Position numbers and translations under genes: made by a program. Positions 18,086 to 27,494 of a stretch of 64,000 nt of DNA are shown piece by piece. Under the pieces are notes generated by a model. That model did no database searches. It was not told the DNA's origin and saw only the letters and a program-made list of their open reading frames with translations. Each line of letters begins with the position of its first letter. The stretch's first letter is position 1. Source of the stretch: Paenibacillus sp. FSL H7-0737 (GTDB taxonomy: Bacteria; Bacillota; Bacilli; Paenibacillales; Paenibacillaceae); the NCBI RefSeq assembly GCF_000758545.1, contig NZ_CP009279.1, positions 4,712,001 to 4,776,000 on the forward strand, given 5' to 3'.

Positions 18086-18751
18086 TCACCCTTTCAATGA
18101 AGAATTAGGCAGCGACGTCTTGGCCAATGGAGCAGAACCAGACTTTGCTGACGGCGGCTTTGGAGGTTTGCGCAGCAATGTCATCCTTCGGAAAAACCGG
18201 TCAGCCGCTATAGCCGCAAGAGTCGCCACAGCCGTTGCGGCGAGGGTTGTGCCTACTATTCCCGCAGGATCTGCCGAATTGTAATTCAATCGGATCGCAA
18301 TTAGTGTCGCGGGAATTAGCGTAATGCTTGCTGTGTTAAGCGCCAGTAAGGTACACATGGCTGGTGTGGCCGTTTCTTTATCCGGGTTGAGCTTCTGCAG
18401 CTCCTGCATCGCCTTGATTCCCATAGGTGTAGCCGCATTGCCAAGTCCAAGCAAATTAGCGCTCATGTTGGAGAGAATATATCCGATTGCAGGATGGCCC
18501 TTCGGCACATCTGGAAAGAGGAAGGCTACGATTGGCCCAAGAATCTTGGCTATTTTTTTAAGCAAACCAGCATCCTCTGCGATCCGCATGATTCCTAGCC
18601 AGAATACAAGCACACTTATTAAGCCGAAACTTACTGTAACCCCACTCTTGGCTCCGTCGAATACGGCGGCTGTAAATTCATCCATTCTGCCGTTAACGGC
18701 GGCGAACAGAAAACCGATGATGATCATTCCTAGCCAGATCCCGTTAATCAT
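18086..18751 (-). CDS. spmA: Spore maturation protein A
   Basis: Partner of SpmB. Recognisable family regions: NGIWLGMIIIGFLFAAVNGR, GAKSGVTVSFGLISVLVFWL, LSNMSANLLGLGNAATPMG and the C-terminal helices. It is 221 residues with a proline/lysine-rich tail after residue 195. Upstream lies the dacB carboxypeptidase gene 35 bases away, the order found in Bacillus subtilis. Confidence 0.95.
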   Translation of the reverse strand: MINGIWLGMIIIGFLFAAVNGRMDEFTAAVFDGAKSGVTVSFGLISVLVFWLGIMRIAEDAGLLKKIAKILGPIVAFLFPDVPKGHPAIGYILSNMSANLLGLGNAATPMGIKAMQELQKLNPDKETATPAMCTLLALNTASITLIPATLIAIRLNYNSADPAGIVGTTLAATAVATLAAIAADRFFRRMTLLRKPPKPPSAKSGSAPLAKTSLPNSSLKG

Positions 18752-18786
18752 GGATACGCCTCCCTCTTCATTATTCAGCTATCTGC

Positions 18787-19986
18787 TTACTTGGAACTTT
18801 CACCCAATTTAAATAACGCCTTCAGTGCACTCCCTATAGCCTGAAACCAATTATCAGCAGGATAAGTGTGTGCTTGCGTTGTACTGTATTTTTTAGTATA
18901 AGCGGATTCCTCAGGTGGTAAGGACTCTCGTGTATATACTGGAACCCGGCCTATCTCCTTGCCACCTAGATCAAGAACGAGAACCCCTTGTAATCCAAAG
19001 TTTGATCTTGCAGCTTTGGCTGACGCCGAAGGGATCTGATTTAAGACAAGTTTGGTGGTCACTCTATCCTGCTCCCCTTGTCCGAGTGGATAGGCGAATT
19101 TTTTGGCTGTCACGAAGTCATAACCGCTCACGGGGTCCCCGCGTTCGATCATTGTTTTTAGTGGGTAGTGATTAAATCCAAAGTTTAGCAGTGAGGCATG
19201 ATCATTCCAGTCATCCCCATCATTTATGGTCACTGCGACAAGCTGCTGGCCGTTTCTGGTCGCTGAGCTGACAAGGCAGCGTAGCGCTTTTTTGGTATAT
19301 CCTGTCTTCACACCATCTGCGCCCTCATATAAGTACAGCATTTTATTTTTGTTTCTCCACTTGTAATCCCATTTCTCATTTGGATTGTCCGCAGTTTTCT
19401 CCTGTGTCTTCACAATTTGCTTAAATACAGGATTATGAAGAGCATACGCCGTCAGTACGGCTAAGTCGTTAGCACTCGAATAATGGCCTTCAGCATCTAG
19501 ACCATGCGGATTAGCAAAATGAGTGTTTTTTAATCCGAGCTCTTCAGCCTTATTGTTCATCAGGTATACAAACCCTTCTTCAGAACCGCCGATATGTTCA
19601 GCGATCGCTGTTGCCGCATCATTCCCAGAGCGCAGCATTAGACCATACAGCATATTTTCCAGCGTCATCTCTTCACCTTGCTGTAAATAAATAGAGGAGC
19701 CTTCTTTGGCGAAAGCATTTTTACCAACTTTGACTTTGGATGCTAAATCACCATTCTCAATAGCGACGAGGGCGGTCATTATTTTAGTCAGGCTGGCAAT
19801 AAGCATCGGCTCATCTCCTCGACTGCTATACAAAATACGCCCGGATTCCACATCAATCAGCGCCGCTGCCCGTGCATGCGTAGATATAGAGCTGTTCTCC
19901 GCATGAATCAAAGTTAGCGGTGTCAGAAACAGCAGCAAAATGCTCAGTAATAAGGCGATTGGAAATTTACGGGTTATTGTCTTCAT
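18787..19986 (-). CDS. dacB: D-alanyl-D-alanine carboxypeptidase, DacB/DacF type
   Basis: Serine-type penicillin-binding protein that trims the terminal D-alanine of peptidoglycan stem peptides; in spore formers DacB limits cortex cross-linking. A signal peptide spans residues 1-29. The SxxK motif SLTK (S65, K68), SGN (120-122) and KTG (227-229) are all present, followed by the C-terminal beta domain of PBP5-type enzymes. It is first gene of dacB-spmA-spmB. The neighbour context, not the sequence, favours the name dacB over dacF. Confidence 0.92.
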   Translation of the reverse strand: MKTITRKFPIALLLSILLLFLTPLTLIHAENSSISTHARAAALIDVESGRILYSSRGDEPMLIASLTKIMTALVAIENGDLASKVKVGKNAFAKEGSSIYLQQGEEMTLENMLYGLMLRSGNDAATAIAEHIGGSEEGFVYLMNNKAEELGLKNTHFANPHGLDAEGHYSSANDLAVLTAYALHNPVFKQIVKTQEKTADNPNEKWDYKWRNKNKMLYLYEGADGVKTGYTKKALRCLVSSATRNGQQLVAVTINDGDDWNDHASLLNFGFNHYPLKTMIERGDPVSGYDFVTAKKFAYPLGQGEQDRVTTKLVLNQIPSASAKAARSNFGLQGVLVLDLGGKEIGRVPVYTRESLPPEESAYTKKYSTTQAHTYPADNWFQAIGSALKALFKLGESSK

Positions 19987-20090
19987 ATTTATCCTCCGGA
20001 TTCTTATCGGTTCTTAAGTAAAGTCATTCATTTCATGCTTATGTTGTACAAGTGTATGCGGACCAGCCTTAGGGTATGTCCTCTCCACAC

Positions 20091-20125
20091 AAAAAGGGAC
20101 ACCGCCTGATGTAAGGCGATATCCC
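20091..20125 (-). terminator. Terminator after ytfJ
   Basis: On the minus strand GGGATATCGCC / GGCGGTGTCCC forms a stem followed by TTTTTG. Confidence 0.85.
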
Positions 20126-20152
20126 CGAGGCTATTTGAACAATTATGTGTAC

Positions 20153-20683
20153 CTAATGTGTTGAAGATTGGGATGTACTTGGATCGGGTTTAGCAGGTGC
20201 TTGTGATGCAGGTGCTTGTGGTGCTTGTGGTGCTTGTGGTGCTTGTGGTGCTTGTGTAGCAGTTGACCCAGCTTGACCTGAAGTACTGCTGCTTTGGAAC
20301 ATGGTCTGGATTTTGTCGATGAGCCCAGGCGTAGCATCGATAATTTTTTCGAACAAATGCGTTTGATTGTCGAGTGGAACAATGTTTACCCCATCTTTAC
20401 CAACCACTAGAAAAGCGATCGGTCTGATGGAGACACCGCCCCCACTACCGCCACCAAAAGGAAGCATTTTGACACCGCCTTGGGAGCTTGATCCACTTAT
20501 AGAATCCTCTACTCGATAATCACTACCCCCTGCAGCAAATCCAAAGGCCACCTTACTAATCGGTAGAATAATACTACCGTCAGGTGTTTGTACTGGATCT
20601 CCAACAATCGTATTAACATCTACCATGCCCTTGATATTTTCCATCGCTGTTTGCATTAGACCCTGAATAGGATGGTCGCTCAT
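20153..20683 (-). CDS. ytfJ: Sporulation protein YtfJ (GerW family)
   Basis: Forespore-made protein of the GerW/YtfJ family, linked with spore germination in Bacillus. The conserved core covers about residues 1-120: HPIQGLMQTAMENIKGMVD, GDPVQTPDGSIILPISKVAF, a glycine-rich segment GGGSGGGVSIRPIAFLVV and NIVPLDN. The C-terminus carries a tandem PQA tripeptide repeat and a proline/serine tail that look like strain-variable low-complexity sequence. It lies downstream of the DUF2953 gene, as ytfI-ytfJ do in Bacillus. Confidence 0.92.
   Translation of the reverse strand: MSDHPIQGLMQTAMENIKGMVDVNTIVGDPVQTPDGSIILPISKVAFGFAAGGSDYRVEDSISGSSSQGGVKMLPFGGGSGGGVSIRPIAFLVVGKDGVNIVPLDNQTHLFEKIIDATPGLIDKIQTMFQSSSTSGQAGSTATQAPQAPQAPQAPQAPASQAPAKPDPSTSQSSTH
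20207..20262. repeat. 9-bp tandem repeat in ytfJ
   Basis: Four to five near-identical copies of a 9-base unit (GCTTGTGGT on the plus strand) encode the PQA repeats in YtfJ. In-frame units would change protein length without frameshift. Confidence 0.85.
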
Positions 20684-20766
20684 ATTGTTTCCTCCTTAAT
20701 TGAGTACGATTTCTCTTGCTTCTACAGCGCTTATCATCCCCACATCCACGCATTTGTATGTAACTT

Positions 20767-21480
20767 TCATTCTAAACTTTGCCCATGAGACTCCCTACGC
20801 ATCCGTTTTAGTATTTTTCTCCACTTACTGATTCCCCCCGCCTCCCTCAAGACACGAAGAAGAAGCTGCAATGATGCGTATACGGCATAGGAAACGGACA
20901 ATTTACCCTCACATACGAACTCCATTGAAAAAGAATGCTCATCTTGAAAAACAGGCTTCACAAACACTCGTGGATTGTGTTTCAATTTGACCCTCTGCGA
21001 AATAAATCCAACGATGCTCCATTTCAATCCCCAGACGGCTCCTGATACTATGGCAGTGTCTGCCGCATCACCTAGTGAGAAGTCTGTGGACCAGTCGAGC
21101 TTTGATATTTTGACATGTGATACAGTTTCCTTGAACCACTTCTTCAATCCACGTGTGGATTTCACTGCTAGCTGTACATTGTCCCGCCAGCGCTCAATTC
21201 TTTCTTTATCGAATTGTTCTTCCTTTACAGTGTCAACACCTGTAGTCGCGGTACCCGTCTCTTTAAACTTCCCAAGCACGCCTTGCTCCAATCCCTTAAA
21301 GACCAATCGAGGCAGTTCATAGTGCAGTTTGATCAGACCAAAAAGTGTCTTAACATCTAACTCGATCAGATCATTTTTGTCATGTTTATAGCACCGGATG
21401 CGGAAATCGATAGATGAAGACAGAACCAGGATCATTGCCAGTACCAGCAATCCGAGGGGTATTCCAAGCCATAACGTCAC
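20767..21480 (-). CDS. ytfI: DUF2953 protein (YtfI-like)
   Basis: Protein of unknown function with one N-terminal transmembrane helix (WLGIPLGLLVLAMILVLSSS) and the DUF2953 body: LIELDVKTLFGLIKLHYELP, a charged middle, and DAADTAIVSGAVWGLKWS near residue 145. It is the usual upstream neighbour of ytfJ in spore-forming Bacillota, so a sporulation link is inferred. The gap to ytfJ is 83 bases. Confidence 0.83.
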   Translation of the reverse strand: MTLWLGIPLGLLVLAMILVLSSSIDFRIRCYKHDKNDLIELDVKTLFGLIKLHYELPRLVFKGLEQGVLGKFKETGTATTGVDTVKEEQFDKERIERWRDNVQLAVKSTRGLKKWFKETVSHVKISKLDWSTDFSLGDAADTAIVSGAVWGLKWSIVGFISQRVKLKHNPRVFVKPVFQDEHSFSMEFVCEGKLSVSYAVYASLQLLLRVLREAGGISKWRKILKRMRRESHGQSLE

Positions 21481-21589
21481 GTATTTACCTCCAAGAAACC
21501 TTAATAATGGGAACCTTTGGTTTAGTATGGCAATTTAATCTGGAAAAAATTCGGGGTTTGACTAAAAAATGTGGCTCTACAAAAAAATA

Positions 21590-21632
21590 GGGACTGCCCA
21601 TAAACCATTATGAATGGTTTATGGGCAGTCCC
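21590..21632 (-). terminator. Perfect 20-bp hairpin terminator after scpB
   Basis: GGGACTGCCCATAAACCATT pairs exactly with 21613-21632 around an ATG loop and is followed on the minus strand by TATTTTTTTG. The stem is unusually long and perfect for a terminator, but its place between scpB and ytfI fits this role. Confidence 0.85.
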
Positions 21633-21665
21633 AGCAATACAAATCATTGCGGAATAACAAAAAAA

Positions 21666-22268
21666 CTAAGGTTGCTCTATATCCTCGAACGTCATTTGAG
21701 TATCCAGCTTATTGAACAATAGCTGTGTCTCCTCTTCCAAATTATCAGTGGATTCGAAGTTAGATGGTTCTGGCAGCTCATTCAGACTTGCTAGGCCAAA
21801 GCTCTCCAAGAATGATTTAGTCGTCCCATATAAGATTGGACGCCCTACGGCCTCCGCACGACCTACCTCATGGATCAAATCCTTGTTATTCAGCGTATGA
21901 ATAGCACGTTCGGATTTCACGCCTCGAATCTCTTCGATCTCCACCCGTGTAATGGGCTGACGATAGGCCACGATCGCCAATGTCTCTAATGCGGCCTGAG
22001 ACAAGGTTGATCTGGATGGGGAGTAAGCTAAGCGCTCAAAATAATGGGCATGCTCCGGCAATGTAGCCAACCGATAATTCCCGGCAATTTGGACTACCTG
22101 CAATCCCCGCTCCTGTGTTACATAATCCTCTTTTAGTTCTTCTAATGCTCCAGCCGCAAGCTCTGGCCGCTGCTCCGTAATCTCGGCGACTTGCCGTACG
22201 GAGATCCCTTCATCACCTGATAGAAACAACAGGCCCTCAATAATCGATTTCAGCGTTTTGTAATCCAT
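21666..22268 (-). CDS. scpB: Segregation and condensation protein B
   Basis: Winged-helix subunit of the SMC-ScpAB condensin that compacts and separates chromosomes. Family landmarks: LKSIIEGLLFLSGDEG at the N-terminus, RSTLSQAALETLAIVAYRQP, ITRVEIEEIRGVKSE and the second winged helix GRPILYGTTKSFLESFGL. It is 200 residues. Its start lies 32 bases inside the end of scpA, so the two are translationally coupled. Confidence 0.96.
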   Translation of the reverse strand: MDYKTLKSIIEGLLFLSGDEGISVRQVAEITEQRPELAAGALEELKEDYVTQERGLQVVQIAGNYRLATLPEHAHYFERLAYSPSRSTLSQAALETLAIVAYRQPITRVEIEEIRGVKSERAIHTLNNKDLIHEVGRAEAVGRPILYGTTKSFLESFGLASLNELPEPSNFESTDNLEEETQLLFNKLDTQMTFEDIEQP

Positions 22269-23028
22269 TGAAGTGTTCTCCTCCTCTCCACTCCATTACG
22301 ATGTCCTCAAACAATTTCTCCTGATAGCAAAAAATCGCCTTCATTTTCATCAGTTCCAGAATCGCAAGAAAAGTAACTACGATTTCGTGTCGCGCCATTT
22401 CATCGTGAAGCAGTGCTGAGAAGTGGAGCCTACCGCCCTTCCCTCTGCGCTGCAGCGCATCCGATACATCACGTATACGATCTTTTACCGATATTTCGTC
22501 CCGGGTGATCCGCTGGTAAGATGACCTTCTTGCCGCCTTACTAAGTGCTTTACGGAAAGCAGCTATAAGGTCGGAAGTATGTAGTCCTTTTAGCGTATGG
22601 TCAATCTCTTCAGGCACGTATGGACCCAGATCCTCCGGCTCCTTCGTAAAAATCAAGCTCCGCTCGCTCTCCATATCCATTAAATGAACAGCAATACTCT
22701 TGAATTTACGATACTCAATCAGTCGCTGAACAAGTTCAGCTCGTGGATCAAATTCATCTTCTTCGTAATATTCAAAATCATCGATCTCAATGACCGGTGG
22801 TTTGGGCAGCAATAGCTTGCTCTTTATAGATAATAGGGTTGCGGCCATCACGAGAAATTCACTCGTAATATCCAGTTCAAGCTCCTGCATACTTCGCAGG
22901 TATTCCATATACTGTTCGGTGATCTCGGCGACCGGAATGTCCTGGATGTCGATTTCCGCCTTATCAATTAAATGCAAAAGCAGATCCAGCGGACCTTCAA
23001 ACGTTTCCAGCTTGTACAATACAGTCAC
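22237..23028 (-). CDS. scpA: Segregation and condensation protein A
   Basis: Kleisin subunit bridging the SMC heads. N-terminal signature YKLETFEGPLDLLLHLIDKA, then ISVKDRIRDVSDAL and a C-terminal winged helix ending FLAILELMKMKAI. It starts with GTG 23028, seven bases after GGGAGGA; the ATG at 23046 lies upstream of that site and is unlikely. It overlaps scpB. Confidence 0.95.
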   Translation of the reverse strand: MTVLYKLETFEGPLDLLLHLIDKAEIDIQDIPVAEITEQYMEYLRSMQELELDITSEFLVMAATLLSIKSKLLLPKPPVIEIDDFEYYEEDEFDPRAELVQRLIEYRKFKSIAVHLMDMESERSLIFTKEPEDLGPYVPEEIDHTLKGLHTSDLIAAFRKALSKAARRSSYQRITRDEISVKDRIRDVSDALQRRGKGGRLHFSALLHDEMARHEIVVTFLAILELMKMKAIFCYQEKLFEDIVMEWRGGEHFNGLQNAEIDY

Positions 23029-23043
23029 GAAGCATCCTCCCGC

Positions 23044-23082
23044 CAAAAAAAGTAAAGTGCAGCGCCCTAAAGGACGCTACAC
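23044..23082 (-). terminator. Terminator after ribH
   Basis: On the minus strand GTGTAGCGTCC / GGGCGCTGCAC forms a stem followed by TTTACTTTTTTT, ending the riboflavin operon before scpA. Confidence 0.82.
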
Positions 23083-23163
23083 AAGTAGAAAGGGCTCTAT
23101 AATCCATGCTTTCTTCTTATACTATAAATAAGCACGAATTCGACTGATTCGTCAATAGCTGAC

Positions 23164-23640
23164 TTACTTAAACAGTTTGTTAAGATTCGCCATTTCAATC
23201 GCAGCAGTCGCAGCATCCCAGCCTTTATTCCCTGCTTTGGTTCCTGAACGCTCAATGGCCTGTTCAATATTCTCAGTAGTTACTACGCCAAAAATCGTCG
23301 GCACGCCGGTTTTAAGATTGATCGCAGCTACCCCTTTTGCAACTTCATTACATACATAATCATAGTGCGTTGTAGACCCACGGATAACAGTTCCTAAAGT
23401 GATTACAGCGTCGTATTTACCGCTTTCCGCCATTTTTTGAGCGATTAACGGAATTTCAAACACGCCTGGAACCCAAGCAACATCTACTTCATCATCGTTA
23501 GCACCGTGGCGTTTAAATGCATCAAGTGCACCTGACAAAAGCTTGCTGGTAATAAATTCATTAAAACGTCCTACTACGACTCCGTATTTTAACCCCTCGG
23601 AAACTAAATGTCCTTCTAAATATTTCGGCATATCATTCAT
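23164..23640 (-). CDS. ribH: 6,7-dimethyl-8-ribityllumazine synthase
   Basis: Joins 5-amino-6-ribitylaminouracil with 3,4-dihydroxy-2-butanone 4-phosphate to form lumazine, the penultimate riboflavin step; forms icosahedral or pentameric shells. Seen: [34 protein letters not shown], and the catalytic histidine region [18 protein letters not shown]. It is 158 residues. AAGGG lies close to the first ATG, so the ATG at 23631 may be the real start. It is last in the rib operon; no ribT follows. Confidence 0.96.
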   Translation of the reverse strand: MNDMPKYLEGHLVSEGLKYGVVVGRFNEFITSKLLSGALDAFKRHGANDDEVDVAWVPGVFEIPLIAQKMAESGKYDAVITLGTVIRGSTTHYDYVCNEVAKGVAAINLKTGVPTIFGVVTTENIEQAIERSGTKAGNKGWDAATAAIEMANLNKLFK

Positions 23641-23667
23641 CTACCCTTCGTTTTTTATTGTGTGTGA

Positions 23668-24921
23668 TTATACTTTCGAATCCTCATTTTGTTCAATGTC
23701 GTCAAAAGACAGCAAATGCCCAAGTTTCGCCTGCTTCGTATGGAGATAATTAGTATTATCCTTATTCTCCGGCATTTGAATTGGCACTCGCTCAACAACT
23801 TCCAATCCATAACCTTCCAACCCTTTGATCTTTCGAGGATTGTTCGTTAAGAGACGAATTTGACTTATACCTAGATCCTTCAGAATTTGTGCTCCAATCC
23901 CGTAATCACGCAAATCTGCTGGAAAACCAAGCTTTAGATTGGCATCTACAGTATCGAGTCCTTCTTCTTGAAGCTTGTAGGCTTTAAGCTTATTAATAAG
24001 ACCAATGCCCCTGCCTTCTTGACGCATATAGAGCAACACGCCTCTACCAGCAGCTTCGATCTGCCGAAGCGCTGCTTCAAACTGGGGACCACAATCGCAG
24101 CGATGGGAGTGGAAAACGTCACCGGTTAAGCATTCGGAATGTACTCGTACTAACACTGGCTCATCACCGGAAATATCGCCCTTCACCAATGCTACATGTT
24201 CTTTATCATCCACTTCATTTGTATAGGCAATGGTCTGAAACTCACCGAAATCAGTAGGCAGACGTACAGACACCTCGCGATTGACGAGCTGTTCCTTCTC
24301 ATTCCGATAGTGAATGAGGTCTTTGATGCTGATCAACTTAAGATCATGCTTCTTAGCAATCTCAACCAGATCAGGCAACCGGGCCATCGAGCCATCTTCA
24401 TTGATGATTTCACAAATCACACTGGCTGGATATGCACCACACATACGGGCTAAATCAACAGCAGCCTCTGTATGTCCGGAACGGCGTAGTACGCCACCTT
24501 TTTTCGCAATCAGCGGGAACATATGGCCAGGTCTACGGAAATCAGACGGCTTCGCTTTAGGGTCAATCATGGCCTTTACAGTCAAGGATCTTTCCCCTGC
24601 TGATATACCAGTAGTTGTATCTATATGGTCAACCGATACAGTAAAGGCTGTGCCGTGATTATCTGTATTGTGACTGACCATAGCCTGTAGTTCAAGCTCT
24701 TCCGCACGCTCAGCGGTAATTGGCATGCAGACCAAACCACGTCCCTCAGTGATCATAAAATTGATGACTTCTGGTGTCGCCCGTTCAGCAAGAGCTATAA
24801 AATCCCCTTCATTCTCACGATCTTCATCATCCACCACGATAATGACTTTGCCGCGCATTAAATCATATATCGCTTCTTCAATCGGATCCAAGACACTATC
24901 CTTCTTCGATTGTTCGCTCAT
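23668..24921 (-). CDS. ribBA: Bifunctional DHBP synthase / GTP cyclohydrolase II
   Basis: Supplies both precursors of riboflavin. The N-terminal half makes 3,4-dihydroxy-2-butanone 4-phosphate ([29 protein letters not shown]); the C-terminal half opens GTP and carries the zinc cysteines in [17 protein letters not shown] and the RQEGRGIGL motif. It is 417 residues, a normal fused enzyme. It lies between ribE and ribH. Confidence 0.97.
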   Translation of the reverse strand: MSEQSKKDSVLDPIEEAIYDLMRGKVIIVVDDEDRENEGDFIALAERATPEVINFMITEGRGLVCMPITAERAEELELQAMVSHNTDNHGTAFTVSVDHIDTTTGISAGERSLTVKAMIDPKAKPSDFRRPGHMFPLIAKKGGVLRRSGHTEAAVDLARMCGAYPASVICEIINEDGSMARLPDLVEIAKKHDLKLISIKDLIHYRNEKEQLVNREVSVRLPTDFGEFQTIAYTNEVDDKEHVALVKGDISGDEPVLVRVHSECLTGDVFHSHRCDCGPQFEAALRQIEAAGRGVLLYMRQEGRGIGLINKLKAYKLQEEGLDTVDANLKLGFPADLRDYGIGAQILKDLGISQIRLLTNNPRKIKGLEGYGLEVVERVPIQMPENKDNTNYLHTKQAKLGHLLSFDDIEQNEDSKV

Positions 24922-24983
24922 GATCCTATCCTCCCAATAGCTTTACGAAGGATTATTCCCTTCTTCGTAAGCTTACTCATTAT

Positions 24984-25652
24984 TTAAACAAATCCGTTTG
25001 CCGCCAAGAAATCACGACTAATCCCGGAACTGCTATCACTTTCTTCATCCTGTGCAGCTGAGCCATAATGAAGAAGATGATCTACATATTTGCCCAGGAC
25101 ATCACACTCAATATTCACACTATCTCCTGCCCGCTTATAAGTTAGCACAGTTTCCCCTAACGTATGCGGAATAATGGATACAGTAAGCGATGAAGCCGTC
25201 GTCTTTACTACTGTTAAGCTAATGCCATCAATCGTGATCGACCCTTTAGGGATGATATATTTAAACAGCGATTTGCGATCCGGCGCAATCTCATAGACTA
25301 CTGCATTTTGATCACGCTTTACACTTTTGATGACAGCAGTGCCATCTACATGTCCCTGAACAATATGACCTCCAAATCGACCACCGGCTGCCATTGCTCG
25401 CTCCAGATTCATCCGACTGCCAGGACGTAGCTCCTTCAGATTACTGTTTCGATAGGTCTGAGGCATGACATCCACTGTAAAATAGTTCTCGCCTAAAGCT
25501 GTCGCTGTAAGACAGACGCCATTAACCGATACGCTATCACCAATCTTCAAATCATCCATGATGACGGAAGCGGCAATGTTCAGCACCATCATTTCTCCAC
25601 CGGTGGAGACACTTCTCAGAGTGCCAACTTCTTCGACTAATCCAGTGAACAT
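24984..25652 (-). CDS. ribE: Riboflavin synthase alpha chain
   Basis: Dismutates two lumazines to riboflavin. Two lumazine-binding repeats begin MFTGLVEEVG and GGHIVQGHVDG, with conserved NGVCLT and SITIDGISLTV. ATG 25652 is chosen because AGGAGGG lies 5-6 bases upstream and all homologues begin MFTG; the frame is open for 32 more codons upstream. It is 222 residues; the gap to ribD is 101 bases. The B. subtilis literature also calls this gene ribE (older name ribB). Confidence 0.96.
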   Translation of the reverse strand: MFTGLVEEVGTLRSVSTGGEMMVLNIAASVIMDDLKIGDSVSVNGVCLTATALGENYFTVDVMPQTYRNSNLKELRPGSRMNLERAMAAGGRFGGHIVQGHVDGTAVIKSVKRDQNAVVYEIAPDRKSLFKYIIPKGSITIDGISLTVVKTTASSLTVSIIPHTLGETVLTYKRAGDSVNIECDVLGKYVDHLLHYGSAAQDEESDSSSGISRDFLAANGFV

Positions 25653-25753
25653 GCTTTCCCTCCTAGGAGTTTTGTGTGAGTAACACTTCTCCGCTATCTC
25701 TCCGAACAAAACTTGCTCCGGAAGCACACGATTGAGTTTTGTAACCATTCACT

Positions 25754-26854
25754 TTAGCGTACCGGAGTACCGCTGATACATACATTATCTCCGAGCACTT
25801 TTACTTCCAATCCCTCCAGAGAAATCGCATCCTTCATTAGCTCTATACCAGGAAATACGAACGTCCCTTTCGCTTCAGCACCACCGCCAACAATCTTTGG
25901 AGCGAAAAAGAGAATCACTCGATCAACTAGCCCACTCTCCAGCATCGCACCATTTAGCGTGCCTCCGCCTTCAAGTAAAATCGATCCGATTTCCATTTCA
26001 CCGAGTGTTACCATAGCAGCCTTCAAATCCACCCGTGGTCCTGCTCCGCTAACAATGATTTGCACACCTGCTTGAAGAAGTGCTGCTTTCTTTTCATCAT
26101 CTGCGGCTTCAGTTGTCACGATGATAGTAGGCGCTAGACCGTCACTTACAACTGCTGAATCCAAAGGAATACGTAGTCCAGAATCAATCACAATCCGTAT
26201 CGGATGAATACCCGGCACTTCCGTTCTTGTAGTCAGTGAAGGATTATCTGCAATCACTGTGTTCACACCGACCATTATTCCCTGATGCCGATGCCGCAGC
26301 GTATGTACGATCTCCCGCGCTTCACCATTTGAAATCCATTTACTGTCACCAGATTTGGTAGCTAGGTTACCATCCAGCGTGCTGGCACTCTTGAGCGTAA
26401 CAAAAGGCTGTTTTGTCAAAATATACTTGATAAAACGCTCATTCAACCGCAGCGCACGTTCACGCAGCAACCCTACTTCTACTTCAATGCCATGCTCACG
26501 CAGCATTTGAACGCCGCGACCCGCAACCTGAGGGTTAGGGTCTTCACAAGCGACTACCACTCTGGCTACTCCCTCGTCGATCAGCCTTTGGCTGCAGGGC
26601 GGAGTCTTGCCATAGTGACTGCAAGGTTCCAGTGTTACGTAGGCAGTGCTGCCCTGTGCTTGACCGGCCGCCATATTCAAGGCATGAACCTCAGCATGAC
26701 CTGTTCCGCGCTGCAAATGAGTTCCAAGTCCAATCATCGCTCCATTCTTTACAACAACACAGCCAACAACAGGGTTAATTCCTGTCTGTCCTTGGGCCCG
26801 TTCTGCCATATCCAGCGCTAACGACATATAAAACTCGTCATTCATATTATCCAT
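25754..26854 (-). CDS. ribD: Bifunctional riboflavin deaminase/reductase RibD
   Basis: Performs the second and third riboflavin steps. The N-terminal deaminase has the zinc motif HAEVHALNMA and PCSHYGKTPPC; the C-terminal reductase has SGDSKWISNGEAR and GSILLEGGGTLNGAMLESGL. ATG 26854 lies 5 bases after GGAGGA; the upstream ATG at 26872 precedes that site. It is first gene of ribD-ribE-ribBA-ribH, 46 bases after the riboswitch terminator. Confidence 0.96.
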   Translation of the reverse strand: MDNMNDEFYMSLALDMAERAQGQTGINPVVGCVVVKNGAMIGLGTHLQRGTGHAEVHALNMAAGQAQGSTAYVTLEPCSHYGKTPPCSQRLIDEGVARVVVACEDPNPQVAGRGVQMLREHGIEVEVGLLRERALRLNERFIKYILTKQPFVTLKSASTLDGNLATKSGDSKWISNGEAREIVHTLRHRHQGIMVGVNTVIADNPSLTTRTEVPGIHPIRIVIDSGLRIPLDSAVVSDGLAPTIIVTTEAADDEKKAALLQAGVQIIVSGAGPRVDLKAAMVTLGEMEIGSILLEGGGTLNGAMLESGLVDRVILFFAPKIVGGGAEAKGTFVFPGIELMKDAISLEGLEVKVLGDNVCISGTPVR

Positions 26855-26899
26855 CTCGTTCCTCCTATCCACTTACTGTCTATCTGATGCGTAAAAACA

Positions 26900-26941
26900 G
26901 AAAAACCCATCTCATTCTCCAGGAGGAGTAAAGATGGGTTA
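26900..26941 (-). terminator. Terminator of the rib operon riboswitch
   Basis: On the minus strand AACCCATCT / AGATGGGTT, with an inner CTCCTCCTGGAG element, is followed by TTTTCTG. It lies between the FMN aptamer and ribD, so FMN binding is expected to favour it and stop transcription. Confidence 0.83.
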
Positions 26942-27074
26942 TGCGAGAGTTTATCGGCAGTCCAAATAAAAGTGTGCGTAAATAACCGTCAAACGACGGC
27001 AATTGTGAAATATCGCACATAATAAATGAAAATACTGCAGTCCACCTGTCTATTACAGACAAGCGGTTAACCTC

Positions 27075-27242
27075 TCCTTCTTCCATCCAGACTATACTGT
27101 CGGTCCCGGAATTTCACCGGGTCCACCGTTCGCGTCAACAACGCGAGCCGGGTAGCGGACTAAGTGTGGTAGATAAACTTAATAAATAAGCACTCTACAA
27201 CAACATCACCGCCGGTAGGGAATTGCACCCTGCCCTGAAGGA
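27075..27242 (-). ncRNA. FMN riboswitch (RFN element) of the rib operon
   Basis: Read on the minus strand the conserved blocks appear in order: TCCTTCAGGGCAGGGTG, AATTCCCTACCGGCGGTGAT, a variable arm, CCCGGTGAAATTCCGGGACC, GACAGTATAGTCTGGATG and the closing GAAGGA. Outer pairing TCCTTC/GAAGGA closes the six-way junction. It precedes ribD by 220 bases. A possible promoter TTGCAT (27309-27314) with AT-rich -10 lies just upstream. Confidence 0.95.
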
Positions 27243-27446
27243 TTGATCCTTTATTTAATTGAGGTTCAAGTTTTCCTTACTAACAAAATTATCACTTACA
27301 CCTTCGAAATGCAAGTGCGTTTTATATATTTACTTAAAATTTGTAACTTAATTCTGAGAGGTATGGTGATTACTAGAAGAAACGACATGGTAATATATAG
27401 CCTGCAAATGTACAGTTAAAACCCATTCCATACATTTACATAACAA

Positions 27447-27490
27447 AAGAAAAAGCGCCTGGACTGTATCTCCAGGCGCTTTTTCTTTTT
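27447..27490. terminator. Bidirectional-type terminator beside mscL
   Basis: AAAAGCGCCTGGA and TCCAGGCGCTTTT (27451-27463, 27471-27483) form a strong stem with T-tracts on both strands. The stretch 27243-27446 above the rib riboswitch holds only the presumed rib promoter. Confidence 0.9.
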
Positions 27491-27494
27491 CCAA

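Noticed and set aside
20143-20382. Histidine/lysine-rich open frame over the ytfJ repeat
   Set aside because: It is a shifted-frame reading of the 9-base repeat inside ytfJ.
21590-21632. Perfect 20-bp inverted repeat as a possible mobile-element end
   Set aside because: There is no second copy or target duplication and a T-run follows on the minus strand, so a terminator explains it.
26880-27086. Minus-strand open frame of 68 codons in the rib leader
   Set aside because: It covers the riboswitch terminator and part of the aptamer; coding is unlikely.
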